Made by a program: the position numbers and the translations under genes
Notes under the pieces: model-generated
The model's input: only the letters and a program-made list of their open reading frames with translations
Databases searched by the model: none
What the model was told of the DNA's origin: nothing
In this document: piece after piece, positions 33,506-45,911 of the stretch
Numbering within the stretch: position 1 is the stretch's first letter
How the letters are laid out: each line of letters starts with the position of its first letter
Assembly: GCA_028386065.3 (NCBI GenBank)
Contig: JAKUCV010003057.1
Location: 178,247-242,246 of the forward strand
Origin: Turnera subulata
Taxonomy: Eukaryota > Streptophyta > Magnoliopsida > Malpighiales > Passifloraceae
Length of the DNA: 64,000 bases
Direction: 5' to 3'

Positions 33506-35032
33506 TGTTAGAACAATAGCCCTACGCTAGAGGGGGGTGAATAGCGTTTATCGGATTAAAAAGAAATAAGCAGGAAATAAATGCAGAATTAAAGAATGAA
33601 GGACACAAACAATTTATCCTGGTTCACACACACACTACTTGTGTGGCTAATCCAGTCCTTCAAGAGACTCTCTTGAAGATTCCACTATCTACGTTAAGCT
33701 TACGGGCGCTTAACAAACCGTTTACAACCTAGAGTTCTAGTCACAAGAAACTCTAATCTCCTGCTTGAAGATACCTCACTTCAAGACTTCTCACACAAGA
33801 AGATATTCCCTCTTCCTATGAATCTCAACAAGGGAACTAACCTCCCTTAGGGTGTATAACAACACAATCACTCAAACAAAGGCTCTCACAAGAGTAGATA
33901 TGAGTTATAGAATTTAAGCTCAAAAAGGAAACTCTCAAATCCTCAAAGGATATTGGCTCAATTAAGATTTGTAATGTATGTATGAATGAATAGCATGAAT
34001 GTAGAGAGTTGATTGTTTTGAATCAGAGCTGAAAATGCTCAATTTATAGCTCTGAAAAGTTATGGAGCCGTTTGAAATACACTCATGAAAACAGCTTTAA
34101 ACAAGACATAGTGGGTGCTGAAAAGTTGTTAGAAATAACGGCTCAACATCGATGTTTAAAGGTACAACATCGATGTTTTGTCCAGAAAATTTGAATTATT
34201 GGACTAACGGTAACTAAAACATCGATGTTTACCAACTCAACATCGATGTTATTTTGATTCTGTGAAAAATCTTTTAAAGCGTCATTTGAAGAACATCGAT
34301 GTTTGAAAACCAACATCGATGTTATTTTGCTTCTGTGAAAATGAGATGAAAACTGATCATTGAAGAACATCGATGTTTAATTTACAACATCGATGTTATT
34401 TTGCTTCTGTGAACAAGAGTTAAAAGAATCAATTTGAAGAACATCGATGTTCTAAATCCAACATCGATGTTAGATGTTCTGAGCCTTCTGCCAATTTTTG
34501 GAAAATTCTTTGAAGGCAGGAACATCGATGTTTAGAAGACAACATCGATGTTATTTTGACTCGGCAAAAACAATTTTAAGAATGACTTGAAAGCACATCG
34601 ATGTTACAAATCAAAACATCGATGTTATGACTAATTTTAAAAGCAACGGTCATTAGAACATCGATGTTTGGATGCCAACATCGATGTTATTTGCCTACTG
34701 CCTGTTTTGGAAACTTGTTTAAAGGCAGAACATCGATGTTGGAAAACACAACATCGATGTTATTTACTCAGAAAGCGTTTTTGAGCAAGAGTTATGTGAT
34801 GCATGAGCAAAGTTTATTTAATTTTGAGCCAATGTCCTAGAAGAGTTGAGTGTTATACCTTGTACAATTTATGAATCTAACTCTTCTTTCTTGGCTCTTC
34901 AATTCTTGTGCTCTTGAATGGTTTCTTTTGCTTGAGGATTGGTTTGACTTTATTTCTTTTTGCTTCATCTTTGTTATGATCTGGAATTGGTTGTCAATTA
35001 TCAAAACCTGTAATGAACCATGAGTTCTAACA
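33506..35032 (-). repeat. Copia 3' LTR
   Basis: Plus-strand ends are TGTTAGAACAATAGCC and GAGTTCTAACA. Contains the AACATCGATGTT array at 34145-34761 (18 copies as 9 pairs). Confidence 0.93.
34145..34761. repeat. Array of palindrome AACATCGATGTT, 9 pairs
   Basis: First members of pairs start at 34145, 34218, 34292, 34366, 34440, 34521, 34594, 34657 and 34729. Their partners start 20-21 bp later. The pair-to-pair period is about 73 bp (range 63-81). The linker sequences also resemble each other (TTATTTTG, TTCTGTGAA). All but one 12-mer are perfect palindromes; the copy at 34594 begins with C. Confidence 0.95.
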
Positions 35033-35052
35033 ATTTCTCCCTTTTTGATAAT
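35033..35052 (-). other. Copia polypurine tract
   Basis: The minus strand reads AAAAAGGGAGAAATTG directly before the 3' LTR, suiting the plus-strand primer. Confidence 0.75.
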
Positions 35053-35365
35053 GAAAAACAACTAGAAGTATATGCCAATATTAGAGGTATATGTAAATAA
35101 TGATTCCCCCTATATTTTTGAAATTATGATTCCCCCTATCTTGATGCATATACTTCTTCTTATCTTCCCCCTTTTGGCATTAGCAAAAAGAAATGATGAT
35201 GTGCAACATCAATGTTAGCATATTATCTACACCTATACATCTCTATGCTTGTTCCCCCTATCTTGTTGTTTTTAGTAAGGGGGATACCTGCAAAACAAAA
35301 TTAGGGGAGCCTCCGACGCTCAAGTAAGTAATGTTCAAATTGAGATATGTAAAAAAATGCATGGA
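35053..35365 (-). other. Copia 3' untranslated region
   Basis: Between the pol stop codon and the polypurine tract. Contains repeated ATTCCCCCTAT-type motifs on the plus strand and no coding frame. Confidence 0.5.
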
Positions 35366-38300
35366 TTACATTAATGTAGAGTCAAGTATGCCAAGTTCAG
35401 TTCGAATTCGAAAGTATGACTCTTTGTCTAAGGGTTTTGTGAAGATGTCAGCTAGTTGAGATTTTGTTTCAACAAATTCAATAGCTACATCTCCCTTGAG
35501 AACATGATCCCTAATGAAGTGATGCCTAATATCTATGTATTTGGTTCTAGAATGAAGAACAGGGTTCTTCGTCAAACTTATGGCACTTGTGTTATCACAT
35601 TTAAGAGGCACATGACTAAGGCTTAGACCATAATCTTTTAGTTGTTGTTTCATCCAAATAATTTGTGCACAACAACTTCCAGCAGCATTGTATTCCGCTT
35701 CGTTGGTAGACAATGCAACACTAGCTTGTTTCTTGCTAAACCATGAGACTAAAGAGCTACCTAGCAAATGGCATGTTCCACTAGTGCTTTTTCGATCTAA
35801 TTTGCAGCCTGCAAAATCAGAGTCGGAATAACCTACGAGATGATGTGTAGTGCCTTTTGGATACCATAATCCAACATTTATTGTGCCTTCAAGGTATTTC
35901 ATTATTTGTTTTATAGCCTTAAGATGAGACTCTTTAGGACAAGATTGAAACCTTGCACACAAACAAACACTAAACATGATATCTGGCTTACTTGCCGTAA
36001 GGTAAAGAAGTGATCCGATCATACCTCGATATTTCTTAATGTCAACTTCAATACCTTTCTCATCTTTGTCTAAATGTATGGAAGTGCTCATTGGTGTGGC
36101 CATTTGCTTGGAGTTGTCCATTTCAAAGCGCTTGAGTAGCTCTTTGCAATACTTGGATTGGGAGATGAATGTTCCTTCCTTCATTTGTTTGACTTGTAAA
36201 CCAAGGAAGAATGTCAACTCACCCATCATAGACATCTCAAACTCACTGGTCATCATGTTAGAGAATTCCTTGCACAAAGATTCATTAGTGGCACCAAAAA
36301 TAATATCATCTACATAAATTTGAACCAAAAGAGTGTTATGATGGTTGTTTTTAATGAATAAGGTGGTGTCAACCTTCCCTCTATTGAATCCATTATCCAA
36401 AAGAAATTTACTCAAACGTTCATACCAAGCTCTTGGAGCTTGTTTGAGACCGTAGAGTGCTTTCTTGAGTTTGAAAACATGATCGGGAAAGATATGATCT
36501 TCAAAGCCAGGAGGTTGAGCAACATATACTTCCTCTTGGATGAAGCCATTTAGAAATGCACTTTTGACATCCATTTGATAAAGTTTGAAATTCATAGATG
36601 ATGCAAATGCAAGCAAAAGACGAATAGCTTCTAGACGTGCAACAGGTGCGTATGTTTCTTCAAAATCAATTCCTTCTTCTTGATTGTAACCTTTTGCTAC
36701 CAACCTAGCTTTATTTCTAGTTATTATGCCATTTTCATCTAGTTTGTTTCTAAACACCCATTTCGTGCCAATTATTGTATGATCAATGGGCCTTGGAACC
36801 AATTCCCAAACATCATTACATTTGAATTGATTTAGCTCTTCTTGCATAGCCAAGGTCCAATGTTCATCATAAATTGCTTCTGAGATGGTTGTAGGCTCAA
36901 TTTGTGAAACAAATGCAATGTGCCCTATGTTGTCTCTAAGAGAATTTCGAGTACTTACACTGCGGTTGATATCACCTATTACCGTGTCAAGGGGATGATC
37001 TTTGGACTCTCGCCATGCTCTAGGTAATTCTTGGTTGATATCAACCGTTGTTTCTTGTATGTCTTCCACTGGGCTTGGTTCTTCTTGTGGTGTAGCCTCC
37101 ATTTCTTGTTGAGATGTAGGTTCTGCGTTTTACTGAGAAGTTGGTCGGTTGAAGTGCTTCCTTTCTTCCAAGAGTTGCCTTGCATATCTTCTTCTTTCTT
37201 TTCATCCAATGACATCTTCTCAAGTGTACCTACAAGATCATCACAGAAATCCTTTCTCGCCAAGCGAGTATTATTCTCTGCAAATACAACATGAGGGGAC
37301 TCCTTAACACTTAAGGTTCGTTTGTTAAAAACTCTATACGCTTTGCTGCGCAATGAATAGCCTAGAAAGATGCCTTCATCAGATTTTGCATCAAATTTTC
37401 CCAAATTGTCTTTTCCATTATTGTGCACAAAACATTTGCAGCCAAAGACTCTAAAATGGGAAATATTTGGCTTTCTTCCTTTGTATAATTCATAGGGCGT
37501 TTTCATGAGTAATGGCCTAATGATTGCTTGGTTTAATACATAGCAAGCCGTACTCACTGCATCAGCCCAGAAATACTTAGGAATATTAGCCTCATTGAGC
37601 ATAGTTCTTGCCATTTCCTCAAGACACCGATTTTTGCGTTCAACAACGCCATTTTGTTGTGGTGTCCGAGGGGCTGAGAAATTGTGCTTAATCCCATGTT
37701 TATCACAAAAAGCTGAAAAATGATTGTTTTCAAATTCTCCTCCATGATCACTCCTAATGCAAGCAATTGAACAACCTTTTTTATTTTGAACTTTCTTAAG
37801 AAAGCTCTTGAATGTATCAAATGCTTCACTTTTATGAGTAAGGAATAAAGTCCAAGTGAATCTAGTATAATCATCCACAATAACAAAAGCATAATAGTTC
37901 CCTCCAAAACTTTTAATTTGTGAGGGACCAAAGAGATCCATGTGCAAAAGTTGAAGTGGTCTAGATGTTGAGACAACATTTTTAGAATGAAACGAAGCTC
38001 GCACTTGCTTCCTCTTTTGACATGCATCACATATGGAATCCTTCTCAAATTTAATTTTTGGAATGCCAACTACTAAGTCTTGATTAACTAGTTTGTTTAG
38101 CATTTTCATATTAACATGACCTACTCTACGATGCCATAACCACATATCATCTTCTTTGCTCATTAGACATTTTGAAAACTTAGATGAAGACTCTTCTAAG
38201 TTAATCATATAAATATTGTCAATTCTATCACCATGAAGAATGATCTTATTATCACTAAGACGTTCTACGGTGCATGACTTGGAATCAAAGATTACACGAT

Positions 38301-38550
38301 TTCCCTTATCACATAATTGACTTTTGCTTAAGAGATTGTGTTTAAGATCCTTAACAAGCAAAACATTATCAATGGAGGAAGACTCATCTTTGCCAACTGA
38401 GCCAATGCCGATGATCTTTCCTTTGTTGTTGTCTCCAAAGACAACGTTTCCTCCATTTGATGGCTTTATTTGCAAAAATTTGGATGCTTCTCCGGTCATG
38501 TGCTTAGAGCATCCGCTATCAAGGTACCAAAGTACACTTGATACCTTCAA
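35366..38550 (-). pseudogene. Copia pol: protease, integrase, reverse transcriptase, RNase H (one frame change)
   Basis: The first frame (to 36979) begins with the aspartic protease (WYLDSGCSKHMTGE). The GAG-pre-integrase segment LWHRRVGHVNMKML follows, then the integrase core HMDLFGPSQ ... PQQNGVVERKNR. The second frame (37102-35366) carries the reverse transcriptase ([23 protein letters not shown], active-site YVDDIIFG) and RNase H ([20 protein letters not shown] ... [12 protein letters not shown]). The two overlap in different frames at 36979-37102, implying an indel between integrase and reverse transcriptase. The frame also shifts by one relative to gag near 38550-38570. Otherwise all catalytic motifs are intact. 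The RNA product would reverse transcribe in cytoplasmic particles. Confidence 0.9.
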
Positions 38551-38569
38551 GCATACCTACAACATCAAA

Positions 38570-40333
38570 TCAATGAGATTTAGGTACCCAAATCTTCTTG
38601 GGTCTTTGAGTGTTAGGAACATAGTGGTTATGAGCTTCTTCTTGAGCCCAATGCCTATGCCTAGTGAAACAAACAGGAGCAATGTGTCCTATTCTATTGC
38701 AATAATGACAAATGACATTTGGGTTATGCATTCTTCTAGGTTGATAGTAGTTACTATGTTTCCTATACTTATGCACATTACTCACTTTGTTTATCTTAGG
38801 TTGTACCTTAGGTTTCTTTGATTCAACTTTATGTCTTTTAGGTTCATTTCTAAAACCTATTCCATGCCTAGTAGATTGCAAGTTACCTAGCATAGAATTC
38901 AGATTTTTATAAGGAGTATTAAACTTCTTCAAGGTTGTTTCAAGTTGTTCAACTTGTTTTCTTAAAGGTATACATGATGTACATTCCTCTATACTCCTTT
39001 TTTCTAGCATCTTATTTTCATCCTTCAACTTCCTATTTTCACATGCTAATTTTTCATTTTGTTCTTTTAAGGAGCCACATGATACACATTCCTTGGGTGT
39101 TTCTAGAGTCTTATTTTCTTCCTTAAGATTCTTATTCTCATCAGACACATTTTCCATATCATTTTCCAAAGTTATAACTTGTTTCTTTAAACTCTTATTA
39201 ACTTTAGAAATAGAAATGAATTCACTATAAAGCTCATCAAATGCATTTTGTAATTCTTCATATGTAAAATTTTCATTTGGAGAAGTGGTACTTACCTCTT
39301 CCGGCTCTTCCCTTGCCATGAGACATAGGTTAGCCATTTCTTCTTCATCGCTATCAGATGATTCATCACCGGAATCGCCTCCCCATGAGATGTATGCCCT
39401 TTGCTTCTTGTAGAGCTTCTTCTCCTTTCCCTCCTTTGCTTTGGGGCACTTGGGCTTGATGTGCCCAGTCTCTCCACATCCATAGCATTTGGGTGATCCA
39501 GACATCTTTCTCCCTTTCTTTACAAATTCCTTCTTCATGAATTTGTGGAATTTACGGATGACAAGTCCGAGTTCCTAATCGTCATCGCTAGAGTCCGATT
39601 CAGTGAGCTCTTGCGTCTTGGAGGTGGAAGCTTTGAGAGCTATGTTCTTCTTCTTTGGTTCCTGCAAAGAGGGTTTAAGGATAGTACTTTCATAGGTTAG
39701 AAGATTACCTCTAAGACTGTCAATGGTTGTGTTCGATGTCCCGATGTTTTCATAGAATGCGTCGGCTTTAGAACGCCATTCGGGAGTGAGGCATCTAAGG
39801 ACTTTTCTGACCAAGTCCTTGTCGGAGTAGACCTTCTTGAGAGCATGAAGGTTATTTACAATTTTAGAAAATCGTTCGAACATCTCCTCTATTCCTTCGT
39901 TCTCCTTCATTCGAAAGAGTTCGTAATCTGCAGTGAGGGAGTCGATTTTGGCCTCTCGAACTTGATCGGTTCCTTCGTAGGTGACCTCCAGCTTATCCCA
40001 CATTTCTTTTGCGGTTGTGCAGCAAGAGATTTTCCGGTAGTCATCGGGGTTGACTGCACAATAGAGCATGTTGATTGATTTGGCATTGTTTTCAACCAAC
40101 GTAATGTCTGCAGCATTGTACTCCTCCTCCATCTTTGGCACTTGGATTTCACCAACTTTCTTCATCGGAATTTGCTCTCCAATCTTCATGATTCGCCAAA
40201 GAGCATAGTTGTAGGATTGGAGGAAAATTCTCATCCTCTCCTTCCAGTAGCTGTAATTAGTGCCATCAAAGAGCGGTGGACGAGTGGTTGATTGTCCTTC
40301 GAAGAGTCCTGCATAATTACTTGAAGAAGCCAT
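38570..40333 (-). pseudogene. Copia gag with CCHC zinc knuckle, one in-frame stop
   Basis: The frame opens at 40333 (MASSSNYAGLFEGQ). It contains the UBN2/DUF4219-type capsid region (TRPPLFDGTNYSYWKERMRI, AKEMWDKLEVTYEGT) and then CYGCGETGHIKPKC, a CX2CX4HX4C knuckle that binds RNA. A charged coiled-coil-like region with repeated LKEQNEKL-type segments follows, and then a second knuckle-like CHYCNRIGHIAPVC near the end. A single TAG at 39577-39575 splits the frame after an acidic SDSSDDD run; the same frame continues on both sides. It is therefore one mutation away from open, or relies on readthrough. Confidence 0.88.
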
Positions 40334-40372
40334 AGAAAGTTTCTCTCAAACGGTTAAGTCTTCAGAGAGTTA

Positions 40373-40385
40373 GGCTCCGCTACCA
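40373..40385 (-). other. Copia primer-binding site
   Basis: The minus strand reads TGGTAGCGGAGCC two bases after the 5' LTR end. It resembles the initiator tRNA-Met complement TGGTATCAGAGC with two substitutions. Confidence 0.7.
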
Positions 40386-40387
40386 AT

Positions 40388-41983
40388 TGTTAGAACAATA
40401 GCCCTACGCTAGAGGGGGGGTGAATAGCGTTTATCAGATTAAAAAGAAATAAGCAGGAAATAAATGCGGAATTAAAGATTGAAGGACACAAACGATTTAT
40501 CCTGGTTCACACACACACACTACTTGTGTGGCTAATCCAGTCCTTCAAGAGACTCTCTTGAAGATTCCACTATCTACGTTAAGCTTACGGGTGCTTAACA
40601 AACCATTTACAACCTAGAGCTCTAGTCACAAGAAACTCTAATCTCCTGCTTGAAGATACCTCACTTCAAGACTTCTCACACAAGAAGATATTCCCTCTTC
40701 CTATGAATCTCAACAAGGGAACTAACCTCCCTTAGGGTGTATAACAACACAATCACTCAAACAAAGGCGCTCACAAGAGTAGATATGAGTTACAGAATTT
40801 AAGCTCAAAAAGGCAACTCTCAAATCCTCAAAGGATATTGGCTCAATTAAGATTTGTAATGTATGTATGAATGAATAGCATGAATGTAGAGAGTTGATTG
40901 TTTTGATCAGAGCTGAAAATGCTCAATTTATAGCTCTGAAAAGTTATGGAGCCGTTTGAAATGCACTCAAGAAAACAGCTTTAAACAAGACATAGTGGGT
41001 GCTGAAAAGTTGTCAGAAATAACGGCTCAACATCGATGTTTAAAGGTACAACATCGATGTTTTGTCCAGTAAATTTAAATTATTGGACTAACGGTAACTA
41101 AAACATCGATGTTTACCAACTCAACATCGATGTTATTTTGATTCTGTGAAAAATCCTTTAAAGCGTCATTTGAAGAAGATCGATGTTTGAAAACCAACAT
41201 CGATGTTATTTTGCTTCTGTGAAAATGAGATGAAAACTGATCATTGAAGAACATCGATGTTTAATTTACAACATCGATGTTATTTTGCTTCTGTGAACAA
41301 GAGTTAAAAGAATCAATTTGAAGAACATCGATGTTCTAAATCCAACATCGATGTTTTGCTCATGTAAAAATATTTTCAAAAGCAACGGCCATGAGAACAT
41401 CGATGTTTAGGAAGCCAACATCGATGTTCTGAGCCTTCTGCCAATTTTTGGAAAATTCTTTGAAGGCAGGAACATCGATGTTTAGAAGACAACATCGATG
41501 TTATTTTGACTCGGCAAAAACAATTTTAAGAATGACTTGAAAGCACATCGATGTTACAAATCAAAACATCGATGTTATGACTAATTTTAAAAGCAACGGT
41601 CATTAGAACATCGATGTTTGGGATGCCAACATCGATGTTATTTGCCTACTGCCTGTTTTGGAAACTTGTTTAAAGGCAGAACATCGATGTTGGAAAACAC
41701 AACATCGATGTTATTTACTCAGAAAGCATTTTTGAGCAAGAGTTATGTGATGCATGAGCAAAGTTTATTTAATTTTGAGCCAATGTCCTAGAAGAGTTGA
41801 GTGTTATACCTTGTACAATTTATGAATCTAACTCTTCTTTCTTGGCTCTTCAATTCTTGTGCTCTTGAATGGTTTCTTTTGCTTGAGGATTGGTTTGACT
41901 TCATTTCTTTTTGCTTCATCTTTGTTATGATCTGGAATTGGTTGTCAATTATCAAAACCTGTAATGAACCATGAGTTCTAACA
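40388..41983 (-). repeat. Copia 5' LTR
   Basis: Same ends as the 3' LTR but 69 bp longer, because the palindrome array has one extra pair. Confidence 0.93.
41029..41712. repeat. Array of palindrome AACATCGATGTT, 10 pairs
   Basis: Same organisation as 34145-34761 plus one additional pair at about 41396-41427. One copy near 41176 is mutated to AAGATCGATGTT. Confidence 0.94.
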
Positions 41984-41988
41984 CTTGC

Positions 41989-43534
41989 ATCAGCACAGCT
42001 CCTAAGCCAAGACCTGATGCATCACAAAACAACATGTACTCAACTCCTGGCTTCGGTACTGTTAGCATTGGTGCCGTGGTCAGCTTCTTCTTAAGCTCCT
42101 CAAAACTCTGTTGGCACTCCGGGCTCCAAACAAAAGCTTGTTCTTTCCTCAATAGCTTAGTCATGGGACTGGCTAATAAGGAAAAACCTTCTATGAACCT
42201 CCGATAATATCCTGCATGGCCAAGAAAACTCCTGACTTTGGACATATTCTTAGGAGGCTCCCACTCCAACACAGCCTTAACTTTGGCAGGATCAACCTTT
42301 ATTCCATCCCCGCCTACTACATGTCCGAGGAAGGAAACTTCTCCAAGCCAAAATTCACACTTGCTGAATTTGGCATACAGCTGCTTCTCCCTTAACCTTT
42401 GAAGCACTATCCTCAAATGCTCTTCGTGCTCTTCCTTGCTCTTGGAGTAGATGAGGATATCGTCGATGAAGGCCACAACAAACTTATCCAGGAACTCGTT
42501 CAGCACCAAGTGCATTAAGCACATGAATACTGTCGGTGCATTGGTCAAACTGAAAGGTACCACAGTAAATTCGAAGTGGCCATACCGTGTGCGGAAAGCT
42601 GTCTTCGGTATGTCCTTCTCCGAAATCTTGATCTGGTGATAGCCCGATCGGAGATCAATCTTTGAAAACACCGTTGCTCCTTGAAGCTGATCAAAAAGAT
42701 CATCAATCCTTGGTAACAGGTATTTATTCTTGATTGTCACCTTGTTGATCTAGCGATAGTCTACACACATACGCAGACTACTATCATTCTTCACGAACAA
42801 GACTGGTGCACCCCATGGTGAGGTACTAGGCCTGATGAAACCTTTCTCCAGTAGTTCGTCTAGCTGCTTCTTCAGCTCCTGAAGCTCTATCGGTGCCATC
42901 CTGTACGGTGCCATCGAGATAGGTGTAACTCCAGGTATAAGCTCGATGGTGTACTCAACCTCTCTGTCTGGTGGCAGACGGTCAAACTTCTTCTCGTACT
43001 CTGTCACGGTCATACCATCCTGGCGCAATTCCAGGAATTCGAGCTGCATGCGTTCCTGAAATTCTTCGGTAATGAACTTGTCTTGAACATGGCCATGAAC
43101 TCAGCCCATGGCATCACCACTGGTTTCGGCAGGTCTCTTGTGGTAGATTCCCACCATGTTGCTGCTTCTTCACGGAAAAGAGAAGCAGCATAGTTCGCCC
43201 ACTGGTCGGTTGTGCACCTGATCTTAAGCATGACCCTGGCGATCTGACATAACCACTCGTCCGCCTCACGAGGGTCAGTCGCTCCTGAAAAAGGCTCACC
43301 TCCAAGCTCAGATAGCTTGGTAAAAACTGGGTCTTCGACTGGTCCCCCGGCTGTCTGTTGATGAAGGATCTGGGTCATCATGTGCATCATCTGCAAGGAC
43401 ATCTGGTATGGCATACCCAGTACCCCATCGTAGACATGTGGTTCTTCTTCGTACGCATGCGGTTGACCGATTGACACTTGGTCCTCTTCCAAGTGCTGTT
43501 GGGCGGCATGCTGGTGTCCCTCAGCCGGATCCAT
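41989..43534 (-). pseudogene. Gypsy gag and pol 5' part (reverse transcriptase), deleted and frameshifted
   Basis: Gag starts at 43534 (MDPAEGHQHAAQ). It includes the capsid-type TKLSELGGEPFSGATDPREA and WANYAASLFREEAATWWE. A frameshift near 43078 is followed by [20 protein letters not shown]. This runs without a gap into [20 protein letters not shown], which belongs just before the reverse transcriptase. The zinc knuckle and protease are therefore missing. Reverse transcriptase follows with [16 protein letters not shown] and active-site [10 protein letters not shown], then RNase [17 protein letters not shown] up to the Copia insertion. A stop at 42750 interrupts the frame upstream of [13 protein letters not shown]. 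Confidence 0.88.
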
Positions 43535-43636
43535 CTCGTTCTTCCTATATGAAGATGTATGGATGAGTATTATATTTATAATATGTGGAGCAGAATATGC
43601 ACAGACAATCAAACAACAACCAAGGACCTACAGCCC

Positions 43637-43648
43637 GCTCCGCTACCA
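43637..43648 (-). other. Gypsy primer-binding site
   Basis: The minus strand reads TGGTAGCGGAGC three bases after the 5' LTR. The same 12-mer is found in the Copia element and the TRIM of this window. Confidence 0.7.
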
Positions 43649-43651
43649 AAA

Positions 43652-45911
43652 TGAAACGCCCTGACCCGTATTTACCGTTATACACAGTAAACACGTAGGA
43701 CTACATACTATCACAGTATCCACAACGGTAAATATCACAACGAACAATAATAATACAATAACTGTACATCATACATCAACAGTACTTGACCCGGTACGGA
43801 GACATTATTACAACACGCATCAGAACTGAGTAGTAAATGCAAGCAGCGGAAGTCTTAATACAATACAACAATAAGCAACAATATGATAGCGATGCATCGC
43901 AGGATGGATCCGGGCCTGACAGAGGGTGCGCCACAGCTTGCCTCGAACGTACCTGAGCTACGCACAATCAAACTACGTGACCAGGTCACGCAGGCGAGGG
44001 GTGAGTCCGAAGTGCTCACCGGGTGAAATCCATAAGCAATCATACATATACAAGCAACCATAAATAATCAAGTCACATCAACAACAATTAAACTAAGGTT
44101 CTCACGAACCTCAACTAACACACTCTGTGATTCTAGACACGCTATACCAATTTTATTATCGGGGCCCCTATCACTAGTTAAATGGTGGCCGTCACCTGGT
44201 AGTCAAGCTAGCTAGCCCGTGGACCCCGCCCTGGTACCTCCACGTATAACTGGCACAAACAGGGAGCAGATTTCAAGCACACTCTCCCCTAGCGCCTAAA
44301 ATAATAATTGGTACAGACAGGGAGCAGACCCCAAGCACACTCTCCCCCAGCACCATAAAAAAAATAAAACTACCATCTGGCTGTTCCAACATTTAACCGT
44401 GACTTACTAGATGTCTAAATGTTTCTAATTTTATTATTCCTTTGCCCTCATCTAGTTACTATACTTCTATTATCTGACCATTATCTCATTATCCCGAGCA
44501 GGCTCATAGCCTCTCCGCTCGTCTGGATAATACCAACTTATTCCCAACTGTTATCCCATACTAGTGCCCCTGGTACTCAACTCACAGTACTCACAGTCAA
44601 CAACAATATCAACAAACTCAACAGTAGCAATATTCTCAACAACATCAATGGCAACAATTATCAACTTAATTCATCACACAACAAACTATTCACAGCCACA
44701 AAATATTATACCAGCAATTCACCTAGATGCATTAATCATACAATCACATAAATGCACAACAAATGATATGAATATAATTGCGTTATAACATTTTTATTAT
44801 TTATACCCGGTCTATATCCTTGGTATAATATGCGTATTTATTTCTAATAATAATATCTTGTACTTCTTACCATTTTTTATACTTCCAAGTATATATATAT
44901 GTATATATATAGAGAGAGGTATGTATATTTACTATCATTGTTATTACCACCATAAGTTTTCCCGTTACTATAATCTGTATATATGCATATGTATAATCAG
45001 CCCATTTATATAATCAGCCCATTTATTGTGATGCAGGCTCATGAGTAGGCCTTTGGGTTCAGCCCAGACTAGGGCCAAGCATTTTCGGTCCACCCACAAC
45101 CCAGCTCGCAACTCACCGGAACTTGGCGGAGCTGGACTCGGTCGATGCAGTTCCGAGGCGAGAAGGGCTGCTGGCGGTCGGCTGCAGGCGGCGGTGCAAC
45201 GAAGAGGAAACGCTCGGGGTGTTACCGGCGAAGAGGCGACGACTGCAGGCACGATGAAGGGCGGTCACTGGAAGTTGGGACGTGACCTGCTTGTTGCTGC
45301 GGTTCGTGTGGCGGTGTGACGTGCAACAGTGATTGGCGGGTTTGCTGGAGGGTTGTGGGGCGAAGCCACGAGGGAGACAAACGGCGGAGCTGTACGGTGA
45401 AGGGCGGCGGTGTAAGCAGGCGGTAGAGGAAGGCGACTAGTGGCGGCGGTCACGTTGGTTGGTGCAGGCGTGGACGGTTGGGTTCGGTGGTGTGGTCAGC
45501 AGTGAGGGTGAGGAAGATGAAGAAGAAATGTTGGTACTGTGGTGGTGCGGTCCGGAGGTTACGTGAAGGAAGAAGAAGGAGATGATGATGCTGCGTACTT
45601 TTGTTTTCTTTCTTTTAAAAAAAAAATGAAAGGGAAAACTTGTACGGAGAAAGAAGGGAATGGGTAGCTACTGGGTGTAAACTGTAGAGGATGAGCAAGC
45701 TGAGTGTGTGAAGTTGGAAGCTGGGTTTACAGTGGGTGCTGGTGTTTATGGTTTCTGAAAACTATAGCTTATAACCAGAAAAAGAAGAAGAAACATGTGA
45801 GGAAGGCTGAGGGAAAAAGGAAGGGTGTCTGCCACATTTCTTCAACCGGGGATAATCATGAAGGAGCATGCACCATTGAGCTGGAAAGGAACTGAACCAG
45901 ATTATACTTTC

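Larger units (their letters stand above)
33506..41983 (-). mobile_element. Ty1/Copia LTR retrotransposon (8478 bp) nested in Gypsy pol
   Basis: TG...CA LTRs of 1527 bp (33506-35032) and 1596 bp (40388-41983) are nearly identical apart from one array unit. The target duplication is a perfect CTTGC (33501-33505, 41984-41988). It interrupts Gypsy pol: after removal, the Gypsy frame continues in register across the join. Protease and integrase precede reverse transcriptase, the Copia order. The gag with its central zinc knuckle and the long LTR recall the SIRE/Maximus group, but I am not sure of the lineage. Few lesions and similar LTRs imply a recent insertion. Confidence 0.93.

Noticed and set aside
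34145..34761. CRISPR-like array of spaced repeats
   Set aside because: Repeats are 12-bp palindromes in uneven pairs with similar linkers, inside a plant retrotransposon LTR. There are no unique spacers or cas genes.
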